Position numbers and translations under genes: made by a program
The notes under the pieces: model-generated
The model's database searches: none
What the model was told of the DNA's origin: nothing
What the model saw: the letters and a program-made list of their open reading frames with translations, nothing else
Shown here: in pieces, positions 16,148 to 23,091 of the stretch
Position numbering within the stretch: the first letter of the stretch is position 1
Layout: each line of letters begins with the position of its first letter
Assembly (NCBI GenBank): GCA_964622305.1
Contig: CAZUPR010000014.1
Location: 1-30,857, forward strand
Reading direction: 5' to 3'
DNA from: SKKY01 sp964622305
GTDB taxonomy: Bacteria > Bacillota > Peptococcia > Peptococcales > SKKY01
Length of the DNA: 30,857 nt

Positions 16148-16176
16148 TTTAAAGCCTTAGTGGCTTATATTATAAT
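16148..16176 (+). promoter_or_regulatory. Promoter for leaderless rlmH
   Basis: TTTAAA (16148-16153), a 17-bp spacer and a perfect TATAAT (16171-16176). If transcription starts at the usual distance, the first base is the A of the rlmH ATG at 16183. No Shine-Dalgarno lies between, which supports a leaderless message. Confidence 0.55.
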
Positions 16177-16182
16177 ATAAAA

Positions 16183-16662
16183 ATGGATATTAAAATCATA
16201 GCAGTGGGAAAAATTAAAGAAAAATATCTAAAAGAGGCTCTTTTGGAGTATTCCAAGAGGCTAAAAAGCTACTGTAAGCTGGAAATAATCGAAGTACAGG
16301 ACGAAAAAGACCCGGAAAGGCCCAGCCAGAAAGACCTGGAAATATTAGTGGCCAAAGAAGGGGAGAGGGTCCTGGAAAAGGTTAAGGAGAGGGATTATCT
16401 CATTCTCTTAGATCTTACAGGCCAGGAAGTCTCTTCAGAAGAATTAGCAAAAAAGCTTGCCACCCTTTCACTGAAAGGAGAAAGCAAGCTTACATTTGTT
16501 ATAGCTGGTTCCAATGGACCATCCGATGATTTAAGAAAAAGGGCAAATGAAAAGATTTCTTTTTCAAAAATGACCTTCCCTCATCAGTTAATAAGAGTCT
16601 TTTTATTGGAACAGATTTACAGGTCTTACAAGATTAATCGTAATGAACCCTATCACAAGTAA
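16183..16662 (+). CDS. rlmH: 23S rRNA (pseudouridine1915-N3)-methyltransferase
   Basis: SPOUT-class methyltransferase that methylates pseudouridine 1915 in helix 69 of 23S rRNA on assembled 70S ribosomes. It has 159 residues as expected, begins MDIKIIAVGKIKEKYLKEAL, carries the SAM-binding knot FVIAGSNGPSDDLRKRA, and ends LIRVFLLEQIYRSYKI followed by NRNEPYHK, the conserved active-site tail. The N-terminus fits family members exactly, so ATG 16183 is the true start. There is no ribosome binding site, and TATAAT sits at -12 to -7, so the message is probably leaderless. Its stop abuts the convergent DegV stop with no base between. Confidence 0.96.
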   Translation: MDIKIIAVGKIKEKYLKEALLEYSKRLKSYCKLEIIEVQDEKDPERPSQKDLEILVAKEGERVLEKVKERDYLILLDLTGQEVSSEELAKKLATLSLKGESKLTFVIAGSNGPSDDLRKRANEKISFSKMTFPHQLIRVFLLEQIYRSYKINRNEPYHK

Positions 16663-17502
16663 TTAAAAAGTTACAGTGATTCCACCTCTGGTAGTATAGG
16701 TAGAGCTAAGACCTCTGGTAGGAACAATGATAATTTCTTTAAAGTCATACTTTTCCTCAACGGCTGCTTTAAGAGCCAGGGCTTTTTCTAAGGCTTCGCA
16801 ATGGGATATTCCTAAAATCCTCTCTGAAAAACTATCACAGTGTTGGCCAATAATATCTACAAAGGTTCGGATAGATTTCTTTTCACTTCTGACATTGCCA
16901 TGGATTTCAACCTCACCTTTTTCGTTAGCATAAAGGATTGGCTTAATGTTTAAGGCGGTGGCAATTACACCTTTGAGTTTGGGGATACGGCCATTTTTTA
17001 CCATGGGGGCAAGGTCACCAAACTGGAAGTAGTATTTTTGGCTGGCAATGTAGTCATCAACCTGTTTTACAATTTCACTTTCACTTAGCTTGGCATCAAT
17101 AAGTTCCTTTATTTTTATGGCTATAAGTGTTTCACGAGAGGAGGAACCTTTTGAGTCAAAGATATGAATAAACTTATCTTCGTATTCCTGGAGATAAAGG
17201 TCTTTGGCCAGACGGGCACTATTATAAGTACCACTAAGGGCAGCAGTCATTGTAACAACAAAAACCGACCCTTTTTCTTTAAAGGCTTCAATAAAATCAT
17301 GGGGTGATGGACATGTTGACCTTGGAACTTCATCAGATTTAGACATGTCCTCAAGCATCTGGGCAACATCCAAATTTTCATCATCTCTGTAGTCCTTATC
17401 TCCCAGGGAGATAGTCAAAGGGACGTGGGTTAATTGCAAGTATTCCTTTAACTCATCGTTTAAATCACAGCTGCTGTCGGCAACAATTCTGATAACACTC
17501 AC
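16663..17502 (-). CDS. DegV family fatty-acid-binding protein
   Basis: A 279-residue cytosolic protein. DegV/FakB proteins hold a fatty acid and present it to the kinase FakA for phosphorylation; not all members have been tested. Features: RIVADSSCDLNDEL at the start, a TCPSPHDF loop, the fatty-acid-head site TMTAALSGTYNSA (Ser and Thr ligands), FQFGDLAPMVKNGRIPKLKG, and a late RGLSSTYTTRGGI region. The start is GTG, with AGAAAGG almost touching it, which is unusually close. No fakA kinase gene is near, as is common. Confidence 0.92.
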   Translation of the reverse strand: MSVIRIVADSSCDLNDELKEYLQLTHVPLTISLGDKDYRDDENLDVAQMLEDMSKSDEVPRSTCPSPHDFIEAFKEKGSVFVVTMTAALSGTYNSARLAKDLYLQEYEDKFIHIFDSKGSSSRETLIAIKIKELIDAKLSESEIVKQVDDYIASQKYYFQFGDLAPMVKNGRIPKLKGVIATALNIKPILYANEKGEVEIHGNVRSEKKSIRTFVDIIGQHCDSFSERILGISHCEALEKALALKAAVEEKYDFKEIIIVPTRGLSSTYTTRGGITVTF

Positions 17503-17597
17503 ACCTTTCTAAATATGTTTAACATTTATTTACACATCATATTAACATAATTTTAATATTTTTAGAATAGAATATATGCAGAAGAAGGAGGGATTTA

Positions 17598-18290
17598 ATG
17601 GCATATTTCAAAGAAAAAGTTCAAGAAATATTTTTTTCAATTTTACCTGTTACTTTAATTATTGTATTTTTACAACTTACAGTAATTAAAATGCCAGTTG
17701 AAGATTTTGTAAATTTTCTGGTTGGTGTTTTATTTGTAAGTCTCGGTCTGGTATTTTTCTTAACTGGTGCAAATTTTGGTCTTTTGCCGGTTGGCGAAAT
17801 GATTGGTGCAGCTTTGCCTAAGAGTAAAAAGGCCTGGTTTGTAATCTTGTTTGGTTTTTTTCTTGGTTTTTTAGTTACTATAGCAGAACCAAATTTAAGG
17901 GTTTTAGCAACTCAAATAGAGAGTGTTGCCCCCGGAAGTATTAGTAAAAACGCTCTTGTTTATTCGATATCGATTGGCATAGGTCTCTTTGTGGCCCTGG
18001 CTATGGCTAAAATAATTTTCAATCTGCCAGTTGGCAGGATTGTTGTTTTCTTTTATGGGATTATCTTTTTACTGGCCTTAAAAACACCCAGTGAATTTTT
18101 GCCTATCGCTATGGATGCTGGCGGAGTTACAACCGGGCCACTTAATGTTCCTTTTATTATAGCTTTAGGGGTAGGGGTTTCCTCAGTAATGAGGGGCAGA
18201 TCATCATCGGGTGATGGTTTTGGTCTTGTTGGCCTTTCTTCACTTGGGCCTGTAATGGCAGTTATGATTTTGGGGGTACTTTATTTATGA
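17598..18290 (+). CDS. DUF1538 membrane protein, first half-unit
   Basis: A 230-residue protein with about seven membrane helices. DUF1538 hallmarks are GANFGLLPVGEMIGAALPKS, the helix break VTIAEPNLRVLATQIE with its AEP motif, and MDAGGVTTGPLNVPFIIALGVGVS. The following gene has the same three motifs in the same order, so they are homologous halves, likely a heteromeric membrane complex. The family has no proven function; repeats with conserved polar helix breaks suggest a transporter or channel. It has an ideal AAGGAGGG before ATG and a four-base overlap (ATGA) with its partner. A downstream P-II-like gene suggests control by a small-molecule sensor. Confidence 0.88.
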   Translation: MAYFKEKVQEIFFSILPVTLIIVFLQLTVIKMPVEDFVNFLVGVLFVSLGLVFFLTGANFGLLPVGEMIGAALPKSKKAWFVILFGFFLGFLVTIAEPNLRVLATQIESVAPGSISKNALVYSISIGIGLFVALAMAKIIFNLPVGRIVVFFYGIIFLLALKTPSEFLPIAMDAGGVTTGPLNVPFIIALGVGVSSVMRGRSSSGDGFGLVGLSSLGPVMAVMILGVLYL

Positions 18291-19039
18291 GTTTTTTAAT
18301 ATATTTTGATGGTTTATTAGATGTTTTTGTTGAAGTAGCTTTGGCCATGGCACCTTTTATGGCAGTCTTTTTAGGTTTTCAATTTGTCAGCTTAAAACTT
18401 CCTAAAAAAAGGCTGCTTATTATTTTAAGAGGGATGGCAATGACCCTGGTGGGTCTTACTCTTTTCCTGCATGGCGTCTACATAGGTTTTCTGCCCGCTG
18501 GGGAAAAAATGGGCCTAATTATGGGAGCTATGACTAATAACTGGATTTTAATTCCCATTGGTTTTATCCTTGGATTTGTTACGATTTTAGCTGAACCTAC
18601 AGTTAAAGTTTTAACTTACGAGGTAGAAAAGGCAACTGGTGGTTCAATACCTGAGAAGGTAATGGTTATTGCCCTGGCTCTGGGAGTGGGCCTTTCAGTT
18701 GGCTTAACTATGTTAAGAATAGTCTTTGACATACCCTTTTGGACCTTCATTTTACCGGCTTATATTATTGCCATTATCCTAATGCAGTTTTCCAGGGAAA
18801 ATTTTATTGGAATGGCAGTTGATGCTGGTGGAGTTGCCACCGGGCCCATGACGGTTACCTTTATTTTGGCCATGGCTCTTGGTGTGGCTACAGCCATTGA
18901 TGGCCGGGATCCAATGACAGATGGTTTTGGCCTGGTTGCCCTGGTTCTTATTGCTCCTATAATTTCAGTTTTAATCCTGGGAGTTTTATATGAAAGGAAT
19001 GAGAAGAAAAATGCTGCTTCAATGTCTGAAGAATTATAA
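18287..19039 (+). CDS. DUF1538 membrane protein, second half-unit
   Basis: A 250-residue membrane protein paralogous to the gene before it: GVYIGFLPAGEKMGLIMGAM, VTILAEPTVKVLTYEVEKAT with the AEP motif, and VDAGGVATGPMTVTFILAMALGVAT. There are about seven helices and a short charged C-terminus (NEKKNAASMSEEL). The ATGA overlap indicates coupled translation and roughly equal amounts of the two proteins. The 3' end overlaps the P-II-like gene by up to 50 bp. Function is unproven; see the partner gene. Confidence 0.88.
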   Translation: MSFLIYFDGLLDVFVEVALAMAPFMAVFLGFQFVSLKLPKKRLLIILRGMAMTLVGLTLFLHGVYIGFLPAGEKMGLIMGAMTNNWILIPIGFILGFVTILAEPTVKVLTYEVEKATGGSIPEKVMVIALALGVGLSVGLTMLRIVFDIPFWTFILPAYIIAIILMQFSRENFIGMAVDAGGVATGPMTVTFILAMALGVATAIDGRDPMTDGFGLVALVLIAPIISVLILGVLYERNEKKNAASMSEEL

Positions 19040-19688
19040 GCTGCTTTTAAGCATAGTAGATAAAAAACTGGGTAAGGAAATAACAAAGGCTGCCATGGAG
19101 GCAGGTGTAGAAGGAACCACTATCTTTGCCGGCCTGGGTACGGCTAGCCCGGAAATGAAATCATTTTTAGGTCTGCCATCGGAGACAGAAAAAGAGTTAG
19201 TCTTAAATTTAATGAAGGAAGAAATTGCCGATAAAGTCATTGAAAAGATTGATGAGAAGGTGCTCTTTAAAAAGAAGGGTCATGGAGTAGCATTTTTTAT
19301 TAATACTTCTGAAGTTGCAGGTATTGTTCATGCCAGTAAAGATAAGAGGGAAAATTTAAAAAAGGAGGACGAGAATATGGATTCTACAGCCTATGAGTTA
19401 ATTATAGCTATTATTAGTAAAGGAAAGTCAGACCTTGTAGTAGAGGCTACCCAAAAAGCAGGGGCAACAGGTGGAACAATTGTTCATGGAAGAGGTACTT
19501 CTATTCATGAAAAAGGAAAACTTTTTGGAATCCCTATTGAGCCAGAAAAAGAAATTGTTCTCTTGGTTACAGAAAAAGATCAAACTGACACTATTTTGGC
19601 TGCTGTTGTTGAAAGTGTAGAAATGAACATTGAAGGTAATGGGATTGCTTTCGTACTTCCGCTGGATAAAGTACACGGTTTTCGTTAA
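18990..19688 (+). CDS. Tandem P-II-like (GlnB-type fold) regulator, two domains fused
   Basis: A 232-residue soluble protein with two P-II-like domains. Domain 1 (about 12-116): NYKLLLSIVDKKLGKEITKA, TTIFAGLGTAS, GHGVAFFINTSEVAGIVHA. Domain 2 (about 131-232): AYELIIAIISKGKSDLVVEA, GGTIVHGRGTSIHEKGKLFG, GNGIAFVLPLDKVHGF. The second keeps the classic GRGT turn; the first has drifted (GLGT). P-II proteins are trimers that bind nucleotides and effectors and gate membrane proteins, so it probably controls the two DUF1538 proteins. The linker encodes a perfect AAAGGAGG eight bases before an in-frame ATG (19377), so domain 2 may also be made alone. ATG 19011 is an alternative main start. Confidence 0.85.
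   Translation: MKGMRRKMLLQCLKNYKLLLSIVDKKLGKEITKAAMEAGVEGTTIFAGLGTASPEMKSFLGLPSETEKELVLNLMKEEIADKVIEKIDEKVLFKKKGHGVAFFINTSEVAGIVHASKDKRENLKKEDENMDSTAYELIIAIISKGKSDLVVEATQKAGATGGTIVHGRGTSIHEKGKLFGIPIEPEKEIVLLVTEKDQTDTILAAVVESVEMNIEGNGIAFVLPLDKVHGFR
19361..19379 (+). promoter_or_regulatory. Internal ribosome binding site and ATG within the P-II fusion gene
   Basis: AAAGGAGG (19361-19368), an 8-base spacer and an in-frame ATG (19377-19379) exactly at the domain boundary. It could produce the second P-II domain (103 residues) as a separate protein. Confidence 0.6.
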
Positions 19689-19713
19689 AAAATAATAAAT
19701 ATAAGAATTTTCG

Positions 19714-19757
19714 AGGCCAGTTATTGACATATGTCATTAACTGGCCTATTCTTTTCT
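19714..19757 (+). terminator. Terminator-like hairpin ending the DUF1538/P-II operon, containing an operator
   Basis: A 10-bp stem (AGGCCAGTTA 19714-19723 and TAACTGGCCT 19738-19747), one T-T mismatch and the apical palindrome TGACATATGTCA are followed by a T-rich ATTCTTTTCTT. It lies 25 bp after the P-II stop. The apex doubles as the first copy of the operator described at 19725-19776. Confidence 0.6.
19724..19752 (+). promoter_or_regulatory. Promoter of the UPF0251-NifX-MinD operon
   Basis: A perfect -35 TTGACA (19724-19729), a 17-bp spacer and TATTCT (19747-19752). The -35 is inside the first 12-bp palindrome, so a protein bound there would block it. Confidence 0.5.
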
Positions 19758-19776
19758 TAGTAAGTGACATATGTCA
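19725..19776. promoter_or_regulatory. Paired operator: TGACATATGTCA twice, 40 bp apart
   Basis: Two identical perfect 12-bp palindromes at 19725-19736 and 19765-19776. Their centres are exactly 40 bp apart, about four helical turns, so both face the same side of DNA. One overlaps the -35 and the other is just before the ribosome binding site of the UPF0251 regulator gene, which suggests autoregulation. Confidence 0.65.
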
Positions 19777-19798
19777 ACAATTTTAAGGAGGCGTGAAA

Positions 19799-20206
19799 AT
19801 GTCCAGACCCAGAAGAAGAAGGAGAGTATGTTCCCTTCCTCAGGAAAATCTTTACGGGCCCTTAAAAGGTCCCCATAGGGAGAGGGAGGAAATACAGTTA
19901 AATCTTGATGAATATGAAACAATCAGATTAATTGATTATGAAGGCCTTAATCAGGAAGAGGCTTCCCTGCGCATGAATATTGGCCGCACCACTGTTCAGG
20001 CAATTTATACTGAGGCAAGAAAAAAAATTGCCCTTTCATTAGTAGAAGGTTCAATCTTGAAAATTGATGGTGGTGATTATGTTCTCTGCCAGGATGAGGA
20101 ACCAGAGTTTCGTTGCGGAGCCTGTGGACATCCAAGAGGAAGAGGGATGGGTATGGGAAGAGGAAGAGGAGGTAGAAATTATGAAAATCGCAATTCCGGT
20201 CAATGA
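19799..20206 (+). CDS. UPF0251 (DUF134) family DNA-binding protein
   Basis: A 135-residue predicted regulator. The N-terminus has the family's RPRRRRRVCSLPQENLYGPL pattern, and a sigma-70-region-4-like helix-turn-helix (about 49-75, LNQEEASLRMNIGRTTVQ) follows ETIRLIDYEGL. The tail has a CGACGH pair of cysteines (106, 109), with Cys11 and Cys97 elsewhere, and ends in a Gly-Arg-rich stretch. UPF0251 genes often sit next to NifX-like and MinD/ferredoxin genes, as here, and are presumed to regulate them. GTG 19793 is also open, but ATG 19799 has AAGGAGG at the ideal seven bases. The end overlaps the next gene by 26 bp. Confidence 0.88.
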   Translation: MSRPRRRRRVCSLPQENLYGPLKGPHREREEIQLNLDEYETIRLIDYEGLNQEEASLRMNIGRTTVQAIYTEARKKIALSLVEGSILKIDGGDYVLCQDEEPEFRCGACGHPRGRGMGMGRGRGGRNYENRNSGQ

Positions 20207-20546
20207 GAAAAGTATAGATTCTGCCCTCTCACCATCCTTTGGCAGGACAAATTATTATCTTATTTATGACAGTGAAAAAAAAGAGGAGCAATATATTGAA
20301 AATACTGCCCAGAATGCCAGTGGTGGGGCTGGAATTAAGGCTGCCCAGTTACTTGTGGATTCTGGAGCAAATCTGCTGATTTCTTACCGCTGTGGCCAGA
20401 ATGCAGCCCAGCTTTTATATGCCGCAGATATAAAAATTATTAAGGCCGAAGCTGAAAAGGCCAGGGAGAATATTGATTTATACCTTGAGGGAAGTTTAGA
20501 GGAACTTAAGGAGTTAACCGATGGTCATAGCAATCCTCAGCGGTAA
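20181..20546 (+). CDS. NifX/NifB-type (dinitrogenase Fe-Mo cofactor-like) protein, first copy
   Basis: A 121-residue single-domain protein of the family that includes NifX, NafY and the Orange Protein, which bind or carry metal-sulfur clusters. Features: MKIAIPVNEKSIDSALSPSFG at the start, YLIYDSEKKEEQYIEN, and GIKAAQLLVDSGANLLISY with a central RCGQNAAQLL. The frame is open from 20064, but ATG 20181 has GAGGAGG and matches the family start. There are no nif structural genes nearby, so nitrogen fixation is not implied. Its start overlaps the UPF0251 end and its end overlaps the MinD gene by 26 bp. Confidence 0.88.
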   Translation: MKIAIPVNEKSIDSALSPSFGRTNYYLIYDSEKKEEQYIENTAQNASGGAGIKAAQLLVDSGANLLISYRCGQNAAQLLYAADIKIIKAEAEKARENIDLYLEGSLEELKELTDGHSNPQR

Positions 20547-21366
20547 GGGCGGAACTGGCAAAACCTTCTTGTCTGTAAATTTGGCCATGGTCTCTGGTGA
20601 CTGCGATTATGTCGATTGTGATGTGGAAGAACCAAATGGCCATCTTTATTTAAAACCGGAAATTACTTATAAAGATCAGGTCAAGGTAAAAATACCCCAA
20701 GTCAATCAGGATAAATGTATTGCTTGTAAAAAATGTGTTGGATTTTGCAATTTTAATGCCCTGGCCCATACTGGTAAAAAACTCCTGGTTTTTGAGGATA
20801 TTTGCCATTCTTGTGGAGGCTGCCTTCTGGTTTGCCCTTCTGGTGCTCTGTCAGAAAAAAGCAAGGAAATTGGCCATCTTGAGCTTGGTAAAAGAGATTC
20901 TCTTAATGTCTATAGTGGCTGGCTTAAACCGGGACAAGCCTCAGGTGTTCCCATCATTAAAAGACTTTTAAAAGAGGCAGAGAAAAGACCTCAAAAACTT
21001 ACTTTTATTGATTCACCACCAGGTTCATCTTGCCTGGTGATGGAAAGCATTGCCAGGGCGGACTATTGCCTTCTTGTGGCAGAACCATCAGTTTTTGGGG
21101 CCCATAATCTGGCTATGGTCCATGAACTGGTCCAGCTTTTTAAAAAAGATTGTGGACTTATATTGAATAAATATAGTGATCAGGTAAATCCTTCTGAAAA
21201 ATATGCCCTTGAAAAAGGCATAAAAATTTTAGGGAAAATTCCCTTTGATCAAAAGCTTGGTCTTTTAAACAGTGAAGGTAAAATTGCGGTAAATGAAGAG
21301 CAAAAATACAGAGAAGTCTTTTCTTCCATTCTAGAAAAAGTAGTAAAGGAGGGAAAGGATCATTAA
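20521..21366 (+). CDS. MinD-superfamily ATPase with inserted ferredoxin domain, first copy (COG1149)
   Basis: A 281-residue P-loop ATPase of the Mrp/MinD/NifH superfamily. Deviant Walker A SGKGGTGKT (7-15) with signature Lys9 indicates ATP-dependent dimerisation; Walker A' FIDSPPGSS appears later. A two-cluster ferredoxin is inserted at 64-110: Cys66, 69, 72, 76 (CIACKKCVGFC, then N in place of P) and Cys95, 98, 101, 105 (CHSCGGCLLVC, then P). Such proteins pair with NifX-like Orange Proteins in ORP operons and may load or reduce a metal cluster. ATG overlaps the NifX gene by 26 bp. The next MinD gene overlaps its stop. Confidence 0.9.
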   Translation: MVIAILSGKGGTGKTFLSVNLAMVSGDCDYVDCDVEEPNGHLYLKPEITYKDQVKVKIPQVNQDKCIACKKCVGFCNFNALAHTGKKLLVFEDICHSCGGCLLVCPSGALSEKSKEIGHLELGKRDSLNVYSGWLKPGQASGVPIIKRLLKEAEKRPQKLTFIDSPPGSSCLVMESIARADYCLLVAEPSVFGAHNLAMVHELVQLFKKDCGLILNKYSDQVNPSEKYALEKGIKILGKIPFDQKLGLLNSEGKIAVNEEQKYREVFSSILEKVVKEGKDH

Positions 21367-22222
21367 AAAGATACTTATTTTAAGTGGTAAGGGTGGAACT
21401 GGTAAAACTACAGTGGCTTCAGCCCTGATTAAAATATCTGAGGCCCAGGCCTATGCCGATTGTGATATTGATGCTCCTAACCTCCATTTGGTTATGCAAA
21501 CTCAAGCTCAAGCCCTGGTGACAGATTTTTATGCTCTGCCCAAGGCTTTTTTAGACCAGGATAAATGTATCCACTGTGGCCTTTGTTATGAGCATTGCCG
21601 CTTTGACGGTATATTAAAGGAAAATGGGAAGTACTCTGTAGATTATTTTGCCTGCGAGGGTTGTGGAGTTTGTGATTATGTCTGTCCATCTGGAGCCATA
21701 GAAATGAAACCGGCCAAGGCAGGAGAATTGACCCTCTATAAGGATGAGAAGGTTTTTTCGACAGCTAAATTGTCTATAGGCAGTGGCACTTCAGGGCTCC
21801 TGGTTACTCAAGTAAAAAAACAACTTACAGAAAATGCTTCTGATAAAGAGTTTGCCATAATTGACGGCTCGCCTGGAATAGGCTGTCCTGTTATTGCCTC
21901 TATAACTGGGGTTGATATGATTATCCTGGTTGCGGAGCCATCGGTAACGGGAATTTCAGATATGTTGCGTATTTTGGACCTGGTCAGGAAGTTCCAGGTA
22001 AAACTTGCAGTTTCTGTCAACAAGTATGATATAAATCTGGCAAAAGCCAAGGAAATTAAAGAATATTGCCTTTCTGAGGGCATAAAATATTTGGGTGGAA
22101 TACCTTTTGATCCTATGGCCCTGGAAGCAGTAAATCAGGGGCTTACGGTAGCTGATTTTGATTGCCCCTCTGGCAGGGAATTAAAAAGGATCTATGAAGA
22201 AATTAAAGAGATGGGAGTATGA
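21362..22222 (+). CDS. MinD-superfamily ATPase with inserted ferredoxin domain, second copy; ATT start
   Basis: Paralogue of the preceding gene. The first ordinary start codon (GTG 21413) lies after the P-loop and would remove it. Upstream in frame the sequence reads KKILILSGKGGTGKTT, with ATT at 21362 as first codon, AGGAGG (21347-21352) nine bases before it and a TAA at 21344. An ATT (or ATC 21359) start is therefore likely, giving 286 residues. Walker A is at 8-16, Walker A' IIDGSPGIGCP later, and cluster cysteines at 69, 72, 75, 79 (CIHCGLCYEHC) and 98, 101, 104, 108 (CEGCGVCDYVC). The ATT overlaps the previous stop (ATTAA). It probably forms a heterodimer with copy one. Confidence 0.85.
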   Translation: MKKILILSGKGGTGKTTVASALIKISEAQAYADCDIDAPNLHLVMQTQAQALVTDFYALPKAFLDQDKCIHCGLCYEHCRFDGILKENGKYSVDYFACEGCGVCDYVCPSGAIEMKPAKAGELTLYKDEKVFSTAKLSIGSGTSGLLVTQVKKQLTENASDKEFAIIDGSPGIGCPVIASITGVDMIILVAEPSVTGISDMLRILDLVRKFQVKLAVSVNKYDINLAKAKEIKEYCLSEGIKYLGGIPFDPMALEAVNQGLTVADFDCPSGRELKRIYEEIKEMGV

Positions 22223-22228
22223 TTGATA

Positions 22229-22570
22229 ATGAAAATTGCCATTGCTGCTGATAAGGAAAAAGTTACAGAACATTTTGGTCATTGTGAAGCTTTTATAGTA
22301 TATAATATAGAGGATGGAAAAATAGCCAATAAGGAAATGATCCCAAACCCTGGACATAAGCCAGGTTTTTTGCCCCTCTTCCTGCATGAGAAAGGCGTTA
22401 ATACCATTATTTCTGGTGGTATGGGTGGAGGAGCAGCAGACCTTTTTATGGAAAATGGAATAGAGGTTATTCTTGGAGCCCAAGGTCTTGCCGACCAGCT
22501 GATTGAAGATTTTCTGGCAGGGAAACTTGAATCTACCTCTGATGTTTGTAGTGATCATGATCACCATTAA
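22229..22570 (+). CDS. NifX/NifB-type protein, second copy
   Basis: A 113-residue single-domain NifX-like protein: MKIAIAADKEKVTEHFGHCEAF, then NTIISGGMGGGAADLFMENGI and LADQLIEDFLAGKLES. It ends in a metal-binding-looking CSDHDHH tail. The HFGHCEAF and GGMGGGAADLF blocks are those of the Orange Protein/NifX group that binds metal clusters. TTG 22223 is also open with GGGAG five bases upstream; ATG 22229 matches the family start and is preferred, but the choice is not certain. It closes the UPF0251 operon and is followed by a terminator. Confidence 0.87.
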   Translation: MKIAIAADKEKVTEHFGHCEAFIVYNIEDGKIANKEMIPNPGHKPGFLPLFLHEKGVNTIISGGMGGGAADLFMENGIEVILGAQGLADQLIEDFLAGKLESTSDVCSDHDHH

Positions 22571-22583
22571 TTCTTAATCTATT

Positions 22584-22617
22584 GGCCTGTTCCGTCTGGG
22601 ACAGGCTTTTTATTTTT
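22584..22617 (+). terminator. Intrinsic terminator after the NifX-MinD operon
   Basis: A 9-bp stem (GCCTGTTCC 22585-22593, GGGACAGGC 22598-22606, one G-T pair) with loop GTCT is followed by TTTTTATTTTT. Confidence 0.92.
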
Positions 22618-22641
22618 ACAGACCTTTAAGGGGGGAGCATC

Positions 22642-23070
22642 ATGTTCTTTAAACCAGGTATTGGTGGTTTTATTTTTGCTTTTACGGTTGTTGTAATTTA
22701 TTTAATTTATCGCTTTAAAGGTCTTGAAAAAAAAGTAAAAGAAGCAGCTTTGGAGCTGGACAAGAGTATAGAAGAAAGGCACTCTTTTATTGCAGAAAAT
22801 ATAGACCTCTTTTTAGATCCGGAAGCTATTTCAGCCTGGAATATAGCCCAGGCCCTTCATAAAAGTCCGGACTCTTTTCAGGCAGAAGTAGAACTAACAA
22901 ATGCTATTAGTGATTCCTGGCTTTTAACAGGAGATTTAACTAATAAGATTCTAATGAGAAGAGATGTCTATAATGAAGCGGTTAATGAATATAACAAAAA
23001 AATCAGCATGTTTCCAAATCACTTTTTAGCCAGACTCTTGCGCTACAAAAGCTATAATCTTTTCCAATAA
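22642..23070 (+). CDS. Short, divergent LemA-like membrane protein
   Basis: A 142-residue protein with one N-terminal membrane helix (about 8-24) and a helical soluble part. The pattern KVKEAALELDKSIEERHSFI resembles the first long helix of LemA, and the end, YNEAVNEYNKKISMFPNHFLA then RLLRYKSYNLF, closely follows LemA's YN..V..YN..I..FP signature. LemA proteins are usually about 185 residues; here the middle is shorter. LemA function is unclear. The ATG follows GGGGGGAG. It stands 21 bp before addB, so the recombination genes may share its transcript. Confidence 0.72.
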   Translation: MFFKPGIGGFIFAFTVVVIYLIYRFKGLEKKVKEAALELDKSIEERHSFIAENIDLFLDPEAISAWNIAQALHKSPDSFQAEVELTNAISDSWLLTGDLTNKILMRRDVYNEAVNEYNKKISMFPNHFLARLLRYKSYNLFQ

Positions 23071-23091
23071 GTTTTAAAAATGAGGGTAGCA

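Noticed and set aside
21413..21415. GTG as start of the second MinD gene
   Set aside because: It would delete the ATP-binding loop that is encoded intact directly upstream, and has no ribosome binding site.
20181..22570. Nitrogen fixation (nif) cluster
   Set aside because: NifX-like and P-loop proteins are present, but there is no nifH, nifD, nifK, nifE, nifN or nifB radical-SAM gene; the ORP-like reading fits better.
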